Assembly (NCBI GenBank): GCA_024233935.1
Contig: JACKOY010000002.1
Span: 310,001 to 374,000, forward strand
Origin: Spirochaetales bacterium
GTDB taxonomy: Bacteria > Spirochaetota > Leptospiria > Leptospirales > Leptonemataceae
Reading direction: 5' to 3'
Length of the DNA stretch: 64,000 nucleotides
Positions 27,543 through 35,889 of this stretch are shown piece by piece; position 1 is the stretch's first letter, and each line of letters begins with the position of its first letter. The position numbers and the translations under genes were made by a program. The notes under the pieces are model-generated. The model was not told where the DNA came from, made no database searches, and worked only from the letters and a program-made list of their open reading frames with translations.

Positions 27543-28808
27543 TCAGCGAAGCACTGTCTCAGGCCGGTCTTCTGAGACCAGGGTCAGAAGCGTAATCTCG
27601 GAAGGGGCGCCCAAACGCAACGGTGGTCCCCAGTAGCCGGTGCCCTGGTTTACATAGATCATGGTGTTTTCGTGGCGGCCCAGTCCGCGTACAAAGGGCT
27701 GAAAGAAATGTACCAACAAATTTCCCGGAAAGAACTGTCCGCCGTGGGTGTGACCCGATAACTGCAAATCAAAGCCCGCCCGGGCCGCGGCGTAAACACT
27801 GCGGGGTTGGTGGGCAAGCAGGATGCGAAAGTCGGTGCTTTCTGAAGTCCTGGCGGCAGCCTCGGGATCGCTATCGACCCCGAAGGCCGGCCCGGAAATG
27901 TCATGCACGCCCGCCACAAGCAACCTGGAGCCGTTTTTTTCGATGAGACGATTTTCGTTTTCCAGCACCTCGATGCCCATGCCCCGAAGTTCCCGAATCC
28001 AGGTCCGCGCGCTCGAATAGAACTCGTGGTTGCCGGTTACAAAATAGACGCCGTGGGTTGCCCGTAGATCGGCCAGGGGACGCGCATGAAGCGCCAGTTC
28101 GTGGGCCGGGCCGTCCACCAGATCGCCGGTGATCACAACCAGGTCGGCTTCGAGCGCATTTACGCGATCGACTATCGACTGTACGAAGCCGGAGCGAATC
28201 ATCGGCCCGATGTGCACGTCGGAAATCTGCGCGATGCGAAGACCGGCAAGGCCCGCTGCGGGTTCGGGAACCGGAATACGCACGGGCACAACGCGTGTTC
28301 CGAAATGTGCCGCACGAAATCCCAGAAGGCAAAGCCCGCCCGCCAGGCCCAGCACGATCGCGTTGGCCGTATTTTCCAGGCCGTGAATCGGAAAGAACGA
28401 AACCGGCAGTTCCGCAAGCAAGGCCCCGAGATCACGATCGAGAAACAGACCGGCCAGGATTTGCCCCGCGATCCAGCCGATGTCCCGCAACACCAGCAGC
28501 GTTGCCGCCACACACAGAAATCCAAACCAACCGTAGTTAAACCAGGCGAAAGGTCGATAGGCCCGGAGCCCGGGCCGGCGAAAACGCAGATAGAACATAG
28601 CCCCGGGAGAAATCACCAGCAGAACCACGAAGGCCCACAGCAACACATCAAAGGCCAGCGGCAAACCCAGCGGTGGAATGACCCGCGCGGCCACGTAGCC
28701 GTAGCCCAGAGCCAGAAGCGCGGTGATCAGAATCAGGAACAAGTCAGGCCAGGGTATTGATACGAAAGCCACCCAGAACACTCTGGGAGGTTTTGGCGCC
28801 GCTGACAC
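27543..28808 (-). CDS. Membrane-bound metallophosphoesterase
   Basis: 421 residues. The N-terminal ~165 residues hold four to five transmembrane helices (first one DLFLILITALLALGYGYV). The C-terminal half is a calcineurin-like phosphoesterase: ISDVHIGP near 198, ITGDLVDGPAHE near 230, VTGNHEFYS near 260 and SGHTHGGQFFPG near 360, giving the Asp, His and Asn metal ligands of the family. Relatives (YkuE, LpxG-like) act on lipid or nucleotide-type phosphates, but the substrate here is unknown. The GTG at 28808 is given; a TTG at 28742 right behind the upstream 69-codon reading frame is an equally good start, and would remove the overlap. Confidence 0.9.
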   Translation of the reverse strand: MSAAPKPPRVFWVAFVSIPWPDLFLILITALLALGYGYVAARVIPPLGLPLAFDVLLWAFVVLLVISPGAMFYLRFRRPGLRAYRPFAWFNYGWFGFLCVAATLLVLRDIGWIAGQILAGLFLDRDLGALLAELPVSFFPIHGLENTANAIVLGLAGGLCLLGFRAAHFGTRVVPVRIPVPEPAAGLAGLRIAQISDVHIGPMIRSGFVQSIVDRVNALEADLVVITGDLVDGPAHELALHARPLADLRATHGVYFVTGNHEFYSSARTWIRELRGMGIEVLENENRLIEKNGSRLLVAGVHDISGPAFGVDSDPEAAARTSESTDFRILLAHQPRSVYAAARAGFDLQLSGHTHGGQFFPGNLLVHFFQPFVRGLGRHENTMIYVNQGTGYWGPPLRLGAPSEITLLTLVSEDRPETVLR

Positions 28809-28953
28809 GCTGATCGGTATCGGCCTGGCGGGCCAGGTTGGATTCGGTCAACAGGTTCGTCGGCTGCGGCATGTTCCGCACCGTAAGCTGACTCTGGCTC
28901 AGCTGGTTACTGGCGGTATTGTTCGAACGAGCGGCGTTGATTTCTCGGAGCAT
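28744..28953 (-). CDS. Small hypothetical protein, uncertain
   Basis: 69 codons, polar and Asn/Gln/Ser/Thr-rich, with no membrane segment and no recognised family. A GGTAGG stretch lies five bases before the ATG. It overlaps the metallophosphoesterase if that gene begins at 28808, but only touches it if that gene begins at the TTG at 28742; this touching arrangement (TGA then TTG) would be typical of coupled translation. Evidence for a protein is therefore only the reading frame, ribosome site and layout. Confidence 0.35.
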   Translation of the reverse strand: MLREINAARSNNTASNQLSQSQLTVRNMPQPTNLLTESNLARQADTDQRVSGAKTSQSVLGGFRINTLA

Positions 28954-29132
28954 GGCGACCTACCCGGTTCTCTAACGAACCTCAACATACAAAACCACCG
29001 CTCCCGGCGTCGGACAAGGCTTTTTTTGGCGGTGCGGCGAAAGGGAGGGCCGCTGGCGCTCCGCCTGGCTGGCGTCCGCGCTCGCTGTTTCGGAATACAG
29101 GGAAGCAGAGTCCCGGCGCGAATCGTCCAGAA

Positions 29133-29249
29133 TGTGCGGGTCTTTTGCTTCGCCCCAGCCACATCCTTCGACCAAGAACACATAATTCCAGGTTGTTTCT
29201 ACGAGACGCGAGGGGGCGACCGCCCGCCCCCTCGCCTTCCCGGCGCCCT
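29133..29249 (+). repeat. Mosaic repeat R1, left part (cut from its right part by the intron)
   Basis: About 100 bp nearly matching the start of repeat R4 (38723 onward): tgtgcgggtcttttgcttcg, then a shared stretch through ttccaggttgtttctacgag and the GC-rich block agggggcgac. The group II intron begins immediately at 29250 and the rest of the repeat resumes at 31159, showing that the intron landed in an existing copy. Confidence 0.8.
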
Positions 29250-31158
29250 GTAGAGTAGAGGCCGGCTCCCCCGTTACCGGTTTCACCGGCCCCCCTCATC
29301 AAACCGTACGTGCGGTTTTCCCGCATACGGCTTTCCTGCAACTTTCATCTCAAGTTTTCACAGTATCCGGGATACCATAAGCCTCCGGATCGATTAGCCC
29401 GGCATCGAGCCATCGGGAGAACGTCTTACGGCAGTAAGCGATACGGTATCTCTGACTCTTTCGTTTTTGATGACGAAAAAGGCGGTCCCGAAGATAGATT
29501 CTTATTTTACCACGCGCGTATTTGGTGTACGAAACACCCGGGATGGTAAAGTAATTGAGCCAACCCCGCAGCAGCGGATTGAGCTGATCTATCCCGATCT
29601 TAACGTTTCTCTGACGACACTTAATCAGGCGCGCTTTGATTTCTCCACGCAACCTCTTCTGAGCCTTCGCGGAAGGAGCGATGTTCCAGTAGTGTCCTTC
29701 ACGGTCTTTTAGGCGACTGCAATGGTACTGAAACGTAAAGCTCAGAAACTCGAATCCACTTCGCCGGCTATCTACCAGATGTGTCTTGCTTTCATTGATC
29801 GAAAGCTCCATCTTCTTAAACAGCCACGTCAGACGGTCCAGAGCTTCTGCACTGATCTTGCGCCCCATCAGCACAAAGTCATCGGCGTAACGAACCATTT
29901 TCAGGTCCCTGAATTCCGGGCGCTTGCGAATCATGCGATCCATCAGATTCAGATAGATGTTGGCAAGCAGAGGGGAGATCACACCGCCCTGGGGGGTTCC
30001 TCTCTTATTCTTCTTACCGCCACTCATCCGGCCACCTTCCTCTATCGGGGCTTTCAGCCACATTTTCAGAAGATGAAGCACTTTCTGATCGCTGATACGC
30101 TGCCCAACCGTCTTTAGAAGTTTGGTATGAGGAATTGAGTCGAAATATTTACTCAAGTCCGCGTCATACACCTCGTGACGGCCCGCTTTCAGGTTTTCTT
30201 TGATTCGTCCTACCGCGTCTTTGGCCGACCGCTTCGGACGAAATCCGAAAGAGTCGTCGTCAAAATCCGCTTCGAAGATCGGTTCTATTGCCAGCTTGCA
30301 TGACATCTGTACCACGCGATCCCGTATTGTCGGAATCCCGAGCGGTCGTTCCGTGCCGTCGGACTTCGGGATCATTACCCGCAGAACCGGGTCGGGTCGG
30401 TAGCTTTTTTCCATTAGACTCTTGCGAATCTCACGCAGAAAGCTCTCCAGCCCGCCTTCGTCGACATCGGCGAAGGAGATTCCATCAACACCCGGTGAAC
30501 CCCGATTGGCACGTACCCGTTTATAGGCTTCGCGCAGGAAGTCCTCCCGGCAGATTTTGTCATACAACGAATAGAACCGAAACTTCGGTTCCTGTTTGGC
30601 TTTTCGATATATCTTCCTCTGAAAGTCTCGCACTGCGTCCGCCGGCCGGTTGCCTTTGGCTCTACTGTCCGTATTAGATGTTCCCATCAATCAGACTCGC
30701 TCCTTTCTTCGTAAGATTCTGTTGCAGCAATGCCCCTTCGCTACTCGCGGGTTATGTTGTCCCGCGTATCAACACTACTATGGGCATCTCCGACTTCCTG
30801 ATAGCCTGTTCTTCCTTGAAACCAGTGGGATCGCCAGGCCCCGCTATCAGGATCTCCCAGGTTCATGTGTTCCCTCAAGACACGCGCCGCCCTCGAACAA
30901 CCCCGGATGGTCCTGTCTGCCTTCTCGGATTCCTTTCCTATTCCGCTGCCTGGCAGACCGGTAATGGCTTCACCATACACGAGAGGCTGGCCACCATCGA
31001 CTTCATAACGAGGCTCAATAAGGTTCACTTGCGTTACGGCTCGCATCTTCGCTTATTTCAGACTCAATGCAATTCGTTGCCTCCTTACATCCTGAAACTG
31101 CTTGAGACGGCACGGACCGCCGCCTCTGCGGGTCTTTCACCCGCTGGGTTTTACACAC
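29250..31158 (-). mobile_element. Group II intron (ORF-bearing, minus orientation)
   Basis: Read on the minus strand the element starts GTGTG at 31158 and ends CTCTACTCTAC at 29250. Domain V lies near 29300-29334 (AGCCGTATGCGGG, AAAA loop, CCGCACGTACGGTT), followed by a domain VI region (29258-29299) with GCCGGTGAAACCGG. The 5' non-coding part (30691-31158) contains ribozyme domain I-III sequence and no other gene. Total length is about 1.9 kb, usual for a bacterial ORF-bearing intron. The reverse transcriptase lies in domain IV. Both borders match the interrupted mosaic repeat, so the end points are well supported to within a few bases. The intron class was not assigned. Confidence 0.88.
29350..30690 (-). 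CDS. ltrA: Group II intron reverse transcriptase/maturase
   Basis: 446 residues. The reverse transcriptase domain (about 60-320) has VRANRGSPGVDGISF, IPKSDGTERPLGIPTIRDRVVQ, the GTPQGGVISPLLANIYLN block and the catalytic YADD near residue 265. A maturase domain follows (LNPLLRGWLNYFTIPG, then a basic stretch), which splices the intron RNA. There is no C-terminal HNH endonuclease, so insertion would rely on target structure or replication forks, as for endonuclease-lacking introns. It is full-length and apparently intact, with no frameshift. The ATG at 30690 has no strong ribosome site. The intron could be active. Confidence 0.95.
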   Translation of the reverse strand: MMGTSNTDSRAKGNRPADAVRDFQRKIYRKAKQEPKFRFYSLYDKICREDFLREAYKRVRANRGSPGVDGISFADVDEGGLESFLREIRKSLMEKSYRPDPVLRVMIPKSDGTERPLGIPTIRDRVVQMSCKLAIEPIFEADFDDDSFGFRPKRSAKDAVGRIKENLKAGRHEVYDADLSKYFDSIPHTKLLKTVGQRISDQKVLHLLKMWLKAPIEEGGRMSGGKKNKRGTPQGGVISPLLANIYLNLMDRMIRKRPEFRDLKMVRYADDFVLMGRKISAEALDRLTWLFKKMELSINESKTHLVDSRRSGFEFLSFTFQYHCSRLKDREGHYWNIAPSAKAQKRLRGEIKARLIKCRQRNVKIGIDQLNPLLRGWLNYFTIPGVSYTKYARGKIRIYLRDRLFRHQKRKSQRYRIAYCRKTFSRWLDAGLIDPEAYGIPDTVKT

Positions 31159-31442
31159 GCCTCCTGGCGTACCGGTGTGCTCGCCTTCCGTGGCTCGCAG
31201 ACCCACAAGTGTGCCGTCGGGCACACTTGTGAACTCCGACGAATCGCGACCTGTCGGGAGCGATTCTAATTTCGGGGACGTTTTTCCGCGCAAAGCTAAG
31301 CCGTTGCTCCCTACGGGTCGCACCGGCGAGTTCAAAGTGTGCCTCTAAAACAGCAAGTGCGGAGGCGCACTTTGCCATGCGCGGTGAATGGTGCACCCGA
31401 AGGCACGCGAGTTTGTTCGCGTTTTTAGCTATGCGACGATGA
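31159..31442 (+). repeat. Mosaic repeat R1, right part
   Basis: Contains stem A (ACAAGTGTGCC / GGCACACTTGT, 31205-31230, 11 bp), stem B (GAATCGC / GCGATTC, 31241-31266) and stem C (CAAAGTGTGCCTC 31333-31345 / GAGGCGCACTTTG 31362-31374). The right end is a gcg-rich hairpin cgcgagtttgttcgcg. Together with 29133-29249 it makes one 401-bp copy; it lies 44 bp below the stop of the membrane protein gene at 31487. Confidence 0.85.
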
Positions 31443-31486
31443 TCCTTCTCTATCTCTTGTCTTGAACATCCGCACATTAGACCTTT

Positions 31487-31810
31487 CTAACCGCCGAGAA
31501 AGCTCAGGATGCCGAGATATACGAAGATACCCAGGTAGAAGACGAACAGGTAACTACAGCCTGCGAGCAGTAACAGGCGGGCTTGGGATTTGATACCCGA
31601 TTTCCATGGCCTTTTGTGGGAAGCCCAGACGACCGCCAGACTCGCCACGAGTGCTCCTGAAAAGCAGCCCAAGGCGATACCATTGATGAGAGGACTCCGT
31701 CCCTTGACAAGCGCGACCATCGCAATAATTGCACCCAGCACCGCAATCAGTATGGTAATCGCCGATACGCCATAGGCGACCAGAAGGAGCGCTTTTCGGG
31801 AAAAGCTCAT
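31487..31810 (-). CDS. Small membrane protein, unknown
   Basis: 107 residues from the ATG at 31810; longer frames to 31963 are open but lack coding character. Three or four hydrophobic helices fill the chain (ALLLVAYGVSAITILIAVLGAIIAMVALV, INGIALGCFSGALVASLAVVW, LLAGCSYLFVFYLGIFVYLGIL), with a basic middle loop. No family is recognised. It sits between repeat R1 and a gene remnant in the accessory island. Small multi-pass proteins of this kind can be immunity proteins to membrane-acting toxins, but nothing in the sequence proves it. Confidence 0.6.
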   Translation of the reverse strand: MSFSRKALLLVAYGVSAITILIAVLGAIIAMVALVKGRSPLINGIALGCFSGALVASLAVVWASHKRPWKSGIKSQARLLLLAGCSYLFVFYLGIFVYLGILSFLGG

Positions 31811-32075
31811 TAGTTCTCTCCGAGCAACGTCTGTCGCATGTGGCTGGCGGCCTCGGTGCGCGTCTAGATACGACCATCTCGAATGCGTTCCGCCATATCG
31901 TAGGCCGCCGTTATCAGAGAAGATATACGGTGCTTGATGCGCATTGCTTCCGACAGTAACCACCGCAACCGAACAGAATTACAAGCCCAACGCCTGGAGA
32001 ATAGCCAGATAATTGGCGTAAATCCGCCTGGCGGCTTCAAGCACCTCGGCCCTGCGTGGCGGCGCCAGGGGATGT
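31811..32075. other. Non-coding stretch with a gene remnant
   Basis: Upstream space of the small membrane protein. On the minus strand, 31979-32075 reads HPLAPPRRAEVLEAARRIYA and ANYLAILQALGL followed by a stop, an amphipathic helical tail without a start: the end of a protein whose front has been replaced by repeat R2. The remaining part shows no gene. Confidence 0.55.
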
Positions 32076-32077
32076 TT
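31979..32077 (-). pseudogene. C-terminal remnant of a helical protein
   Basis: About 32 codons ending in TAA, with helix-like periodicity (EVLEAARRIYANYLAILQAL). No start precedes it within the repeat, where a stop interrupts the frame at about 32093. The breakpoint coincides with the left edge of repeat R2, so the repeat edge seems to be where sequence was exchanged. Confidence 0.5.
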
Positions 32078-32240
32078 ATTCGCGACGAATTAGGCCGTTG
32101 CTCCCGAACGGGTCGCACCCGGCAAGTTCAAAGTGCGCCTCCAAATAGCAAGAGTGGAGGCGCACTTTGCCTGTCGCGGTGAAAGCTGGCTGCAGAAGGC
32201 ACGCAGGTTTGTTCGCGTTCTTTGGTGATCGCGACGATGA
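32076..32240 (+). repeat. Mosaic repeat R2 (short copy)
   Basis: Carries only the right module of the repeat. Stem C here is perfect and 14 bp long: CAAAGTGCGCCTCC (32129-32142) / GGAGGCGCACTTTG (32156-32169). The other copies have T opposite G at one position, while R2 has C opposite G. Stems A and B are absent. The right end (gtttgttcgcgttctttggtgatcgcgacga) matches the other copies. Confidence 0.8.
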
Positions 32241-32501
32241 ACGCTGAAGGCGCCGCCCGGGTTCGCACCGAAGACAAGTCCTGGAGCTATTCAAAGAAAT
32301 TCAGGAGCTGCCCGCCAAAGATCGGGCATTCAGCCAACCTCCCGCGCGGGCGCGCGTGTTGCCCGCGAGCGTTTCTGCGTCATAGCAGTGGTCGGGTACT
32401 TTTCTCGAAAGCAGAAGCGCGAGCGGTGCTACAAAGTCCTCTCCTGTCGAAATCCGCCGAATGCCGTCTTCGTCTGAGTCGAGCAGGTCGCTAGCGTTCT
32501 G
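32241..32501. other. Intergenic stretch with a possible helical fragment
   Basis: No complete gene seen. On the plus strand, 32263-32350 can be read as a short helical tail (RRQVLELFKEIQELPAKDRAF), similar in pattern to the ends of small HTH regulators but with no start. The rest looks non-coding. Confidence 0.4.
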
Positions 32502-32930
32502 TCAGGAATCGGCAGAAGAAAGCAGGTCTCGATACTTTTTGTCCTGGCCTTCGAAGCATCGACCCAGGGATTTCTGATCAGCCTTCCGCAGATAGGCCTT
32601 CGCCCCCGCCAGATCGCCGGCCGCAAACGCTACTTTCGCGGCTATGAAGTCCCTTTCACCCGAGTCGATCCGGCCAGGTGCGCAAACAAACATCCTTTCA
32701 GACCAAGGCTTCGCTTCCGCAGGCTGCTCCAGCAAAAGATGCGTTTGAGCTAGATACTTTGCAATATGATAACTTTCAGAGTATCGTTCCTTCGGGTGCG
32801 GTAATGCATCCCACGCAATTCGCAGGTGCCGAATCGCCGCGGCGTAATCACGGTTCGTGTAGTCTGCGTTTGCGGCCTCGATTGCGGAATCAACGTTCCG
32901 TTGCGTTTCCTTCGCCAGATCTAAATCCAT
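32502..32930 (-). CDS. TPR protein, likely immunity-type accessory protein
   Basis: 142 residues, soluble and helical. It reads as a short tetratricopeptide-like protein: AIEAANADYTNRDYAAAIRHLRIAWDALPHPK, ESYHIAKYLAQTHLLL, then FIAAKVAFAAGDLAGAKAYLRKADQKSLGRCF (quoted as separate motifs, residues about 15-130). Small TPR proteins with this spacing are frequent as orphan genes beside polymorphic toxin (Rhs-like) loci and are thought to be immunity proteins. It begins 24 bp after the stop of the neighbouring TPR gene, so the two form an operon. No toxin is nearby. The function is inferred from family resemblance. Confidence 0.65.
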   Translation of the reverse strand: MDLDLAKETQRNVDSAIEAANADYTNRDYAAAIRHLRIAWDALPHPKERYSESYHIAKYLAQTHLLLEQPAEAKPWSERMFVCAPGRIDSGERDFIAAKVAFAAGDLAGAKAYLRKADQKSLGRCFEGQDKKYRDLLSSADS

Positions 32931-32954
32931 ATTCCCGAGGTTTCCGTTTGCAGT

Positions 32955-33371
32955 TCAAATTAGATGGCGGATAGCGCCAATGTACTTTGGATCGGCGTCG
33001 GCGAAGATGCTCTCTCCTTCCGCCATGAACGCGCGTAATAAATACTCCTGCGCTTCGGCGGCCTCGCCGGTTTCAAGAAGGCTCTGACCCAAGCGGAGAG
33101 AGACGAAGGGATTCCCGGGCCCACCAGGACACTTCATCGCCGCGCGTAGCGATATCGCCGCTTCACCGTGGTTCCCTTGCAGGAAATGCGCATCGCCGCG
33201 AGCGGCGAAGATCCACGTGCTGGCTTCCCAATGGTCCTTTGGCTCTGGAACGAGCCGAAGCGCCCTGTCAAAAAATGCCAGCCCGCCTGCAAAATCATCT
33301 CGTTCAAGGCATTCATCTCCCGCGTTACACAGAGATACAATCTCGGCATGAGCTTCCGCTGGTAGTTCCAT
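32955..33371 (-). CDS. TPR protein, likely immunity-type accessory protein
   Basis: About 138 residues from the ATG at 33371, chosen because the family normally starts M-x-L-P-A; the open frame reaches 33395. Three TPR-like helical pairs are visible (ECLERDDFAGGLAFFDRALRLVPEPK, DAHFLQGNHGEAAISLRAAMKCPGGPGNP and RLGQSLLETGEAAEAQEYLLRAFMAEGE, each in part). The CPGGPGNP turn and the ending DPKYIGAI recur in small TPR proteins that follow Rhs toxins. The TPR gene at 32502 lies directly downstream, and the pair may have arisen by duplication or joint capture. No toxin is in the window. Confidence 0.65.
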   Translation of the reverse strand: MELPAEAHAEIVSLCNAGDECLERDDFAGGLAFFDRALRLVPEPKDHWEASTWIFAARGDAHFLQGNHGEAAISLRAAMKCPGGPGNPFVSLRLGQSLLETGEAAEAQEYLLRAFMAEGESIFADADPKYIGAIRHLI

Positions 33372-33521
33372 GTCGGGTATGGCAAGCGCTCTCACTACTG
33401 TGCCGGTGGCAAGTAGTTCTCGCCAGGCCGCGCTCCCTGGCTTCTGTTGCGGCGCTTCTTATGCGCGCCGCAGAGGGCACAATTCGCATTATCTCGACCC
33501 TGCGGTTCGGGCGAATTGTGT
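33372..33521. other. Intergenic stretch with hairpin D
   Basis: Contains a 10-bp perfect inverted repeat CACAATTCGC (33478-33487) / GCGAATTGTG (33511-33520) immediately next to the left end of repeat R3. No gene seen. Confidence 0.6.
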
Positions 33522-33783
33522 CATGGCTCGCAGACCCACAAGTGTGCCGTCGGGCACACTTGTGAACTCCGACGAATCGCGACCTGGCAGGAGCGATTCT
33601 AATTTCGGGAACTTTTTTCCGCGCAAAGCTAAGCCGTTGCTCCCTACGGGTCGCACCGGCGAGTTCAAAGTGTGCCTCTAAAGCAGCAAGTGCGGAGGCG
33701 CACTTTGCCATGCGCGGTGAATGGCGCACCCGAAGGCACGCGGGTTTGTTCGCGTTCTTTGGTGGTCGCGACCTCGCGACGAG
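33522..33783 (+). repeat. Mosaic repeat R3
   Basis: Near-identical to the right part of R1. Stem A (33538-33563, 11 bp), stem B (GAATCGC/GCGATTC) and stem C (33666-33678 / 33695-33707) are all present, with the same G-T pair as R1 and R4. Right end carries cgcgggtttgttcgcg. It separates the TPR pair from the beta-propeller lipoprotein gene. Confidence 0.85.
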
Positions 33784-33972
33784 GGCAGTATCTTCAGAGA
33801 AGTGTTCTGCGCTTTCTTGTTGGTCCAAGCTCGAAGATCAGGAGTTGCTCAAGTTATTCCTGAACGTGTCCTGCAAGTCGGCCAACTCACACCCGAGAAC
33901 AAAACCAGGCGCAAGCGCTTAGCAAACATGGCTCAATCAACAGCAATTGTTGGCAGTTCGGGACAGGCTCCA
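33784..33972. other. Intergenic stretch with plus-strand peptide remnant
   Basis: 33821-33865 on the plus strand reads WSKLEDQELLKLF, which pairs with a similar remnant at 36532-36576 (WSRIEHQQLLRLF). Most differences are conservative or synonymous, so both look like decayed copies of one coding segment. No complete gene is present here. Confidence 0.5.
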
Positions 33973-34953
33973 TCAGTAACCATAACGCCGAACGATTGCT
34001 AATGAACCGTCCCTATTGTAATGCAGAATAAGCACGACCCCCGTGCCGGTTCCCGCAACAACTCGTGTCTCCCCATAACTCACCAATGCACGAAGTGGGC
34101 CGGCACTGGAAGGCAGCTCAGTAACCGCGAGGATTTGCAGATTTCGATCCAACGAATAAATTTTGCTACCTGCGGTTGCGGTTAGGACGCCCGGGCCAAC
34201 CGGGGCAATGGCTACAAACAACTCGTCCGCCAGCTGCAGTGAAAGGGGGCCGCTCTCCACGCCTCCGAGCGTATTCAACAATACAATATCATCTAGCCCG
34301 GAGAAGGCCAACGCCTCAGCCGCGATCCCTTTCGGACACACTTCTCCTGCTTGCCTTTGCGAAGGCATCTCGAAAAGCACTGCACAATTTGCAGCAATTG
34401 CGAACGAGCCGCCATCTGCTGTTCGGGCCATAGACAACAAGTAGCCGCCGCCGTCAAAGGGTCCGGGATTTTTGAATAGCTCTCTGACTACGTCCAGGTT
34501 CTCATCCAGTAGAAGGACATAGCTTGAGTCGTCCTGCGCAACCGCCGTAACTACCCACTGCTCTCCCTGAATTCCGATTATCGCGGAACCCCGGCTTCCG
34601 CTAAGGCACTCTGTTTCCAGGTGGGTCGCCGTCGATACCTCCCAAAGATAGATACAGCCGCCCGCGTCAACCGCGGCTAATTGTTCCCCATCTACTGAGA
34701 AAGCCAGTCCGTGAACATCCTCGAAACGGACTGGCAAGCGCTTGATATTGTCTTGCTCACAAACCAGCTCGGCTTCTCGAAACAGACCCGTGCGACGCCT
34801 GTAAAACGCGGTGCAATGCTCACTCGTTGCAAGGGCAATGACAGGACCAAACGCACCGCCCGACGCAGGGCCCGCGTGCTCACATGCCACTGCCGCGAGT
34901 AGGCTCAGGGCGAAGGCATGGTACACGACGAATTTGCGGTTTATAGGCCTCAT
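33973..34953 (-). CDS. Beta-propeller (WD40-like) lipoprotein
   Basis: 326 residues with a lipoprotein signal (hydrophobic stretch ending LLAAVAC, Cys24). The rest alternates short strands with Gly-Asp turns and repeats about every 40 residues (ADGEQLAAVDAGGCIYLWEV, DGGSFAIAANCAVLFEM, GPLRALVSYGETRVVAGTGTGVVLI in part), the pattern of a WD40/YVTN-like propeller. It would be anchored in the outer or inner membrane facing the periplasm or surface. No enzyme motif. A related protein lies at 40231, and both flank the accessory island's genes. Function unknown. Confidence 0.6.
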   Translation of the reverse strand: MRPINRKFVVYHAFALSLLAAVACEHAGPASGGAFGPVIALATSEHCTAFYRRRTGLFREAELVCEQDNIKRLPVRFEDVHGLAFSVDGEQLAAVDAGGCIYLWEVSTATHLETECLSGSRGSAIIGIQGEQWVVTAVAQDDSSYVLLLDENLDVVRELFKNPGPFDGGGYLLSMARTADGGSFAIAANCAVLFEMPSQRQAGEVCPKGIAAEALAFSGLDDIVLLNTLGGVESGPLSLQLADELFVAIAPVGPGVLTATAGSKIYSLDRNLQILAVTELPSSAGPLRALVSYGETRVVAGTGTGVVLILHYNRDGSLAIVRRYGY

Positions 34954-35100
34954 TGGTTCGGACTTCCTATGACCTGAACCCTGTTCTCGTACCAGTGCCT
35001 CGGTTCGTTTTTTTCGTTACGCAACTTCTTCGCGTAAAGCGAATTCCTCCGGGGTAGATTGTTAAGTGCACTGGGAGCCGCCGTAGCCAGATTGTGCCAT

Positions 35101-35412
35101 TCACCAACCCAGAAGCGTTGCGAATTGATACCAAAGCAAAAAGGCCATGATCAAGAGCGGTGTCCAAATAACAAGGAGCAGCGCGCTTGCTTTTTCTGCT
35201 GTGCCGACGCGTGGCTGATTGTGCACGAGTCCTCTGACAGCCAAATACGCCGAGACAAAGACCGGACAGAACGCGACGAGCAAGAAAGCCTCGAACGCGC
35301 TAACGTTCCCGGCCCGCAACATCGCGCCTGCCGCTAGAACGCAAACGAGCAGACCCACGGCACTAAGTGTCGAAGCGAAAACCACCAGGATTATGCGAAA
35401 TAACTGACTCAC
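35101..35412 (-). CDS. Small membrane protein, unknown
   Basis: 103 residues with three hydrophobic helices: IILVVFASTLSAVGLLVCVLAAG near 7-29, AFLLVAFCPVFVSAYLAV near 42-60, and ALLLVIWTPLLIMAFLLWYQF near 75-95, joined by short polar loops. No family recognised. It has neighbours only of the accessory type. A membrane-located immunity role is possible but unproven. Confidence 0.55.
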   Translation of the reverse strand: MSQLFRIILVVFASTLSAVGLLVCVLAAGAMLRAGNVSAFEAFLLVAFCPVFVSAYLAVRGLVHNQPRVGTAEKASALLLVIWTPLLIMAFLLWYQFATLLGW

Positions 35413-35643
35413 GGGTCCTTCCTAACCGGCCGGATTATGGTTAAATCATGTCTGGTCGCTATTTGGCCGTGCTGGCGCCTTGCAGCAACGTCGTGTATCC
35501 GATCATCCTGCACTGCATTCATTACCTCAATTTGCACTATCGGCTTGATTCCAGGTACCTGGTGCACAGGGTTTGCACTGTCACTCCCAGGCGAATCCGC
35601 GTACCGGCAGAACGCATCCCGCCAGGAAAAGTGGCGGGCCTTT
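35413..35643. other. Intergenic stretch with plus-strand terminator
   Basis: No complete gene recognised. Includes CCCGCCA / TGGCGGG (35625-35644 region) followed by CCTTTTT on the plus strand, listed separately. The rest shows no coding or repeat signal. Confidence 0.5.
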
Positions 35644-35646
35644 TTA
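35619..35646 (+). terminator. Plus-strand terminator-like hairpin
   Basis: CCCGCCA GGAAAAG TGGCGGG followed by CC and five T on the plus strand. No plus-strand gene precedes it. It abuts the stop codon of the small minus-strand reading frame at 35644, for which it would not be a T-tailed terminator. Confidence 0.5.
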
Positions 35647-35775
35647 AAGCTGACCCGTCGCTCGAACTGAAAGAACCCACTCGCAGACGCGCTCGACGAT
35701 CAAATTGATTTGTGGCTCTTTCGCTTTCATGATACATTTGGCGAGATTGGCATCAATCGTTTCGAGTCGGTTCAT
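35644..35775 (-). CDS. Small hypothetical protein (43 aa)
   Basis: A short reading frame from ATG at 35775 to TAA at 35644: MNRLETIDANLAKCIMKAKE, then a helical IVERVCEWVLSVRATGQL end. The pattern of charged and hydrophobic residues fits a small helical protein, and synonymous-looking codon use is consistent with coding, but there is no recognised family or strong ribosome site. Might be a small regulatory or immunity partner. Confidence 0.4.
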   Translation of the reverse strand: MNRLETIDANLAKCIMKAKEPQINLIVERVCEWVLSVRATGQL

Positions 35776-35889
35776 GGTGTTTCCAGCTGCCGGCTTTCAG
35801 AGACGCGCCCGGCTCCTTCGGGATGTACCCGCACCAGACTGCCCGCAACAATAAGGATGCGCTGGTGCCATTTATGTGCGCACGGAACC
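35776..35889. other. Intergenic stretch
   Basis: Nothing recognised; no hairpin or gene of note. Confidence 0.4.

Noticed and set aside
31015..31477. Minus-strand frames across the repeat and intron 5' end
   Set aside because: They follow the repeat sequence and appear in each copy; the pattern of changes between copies keeps stems, not codons.
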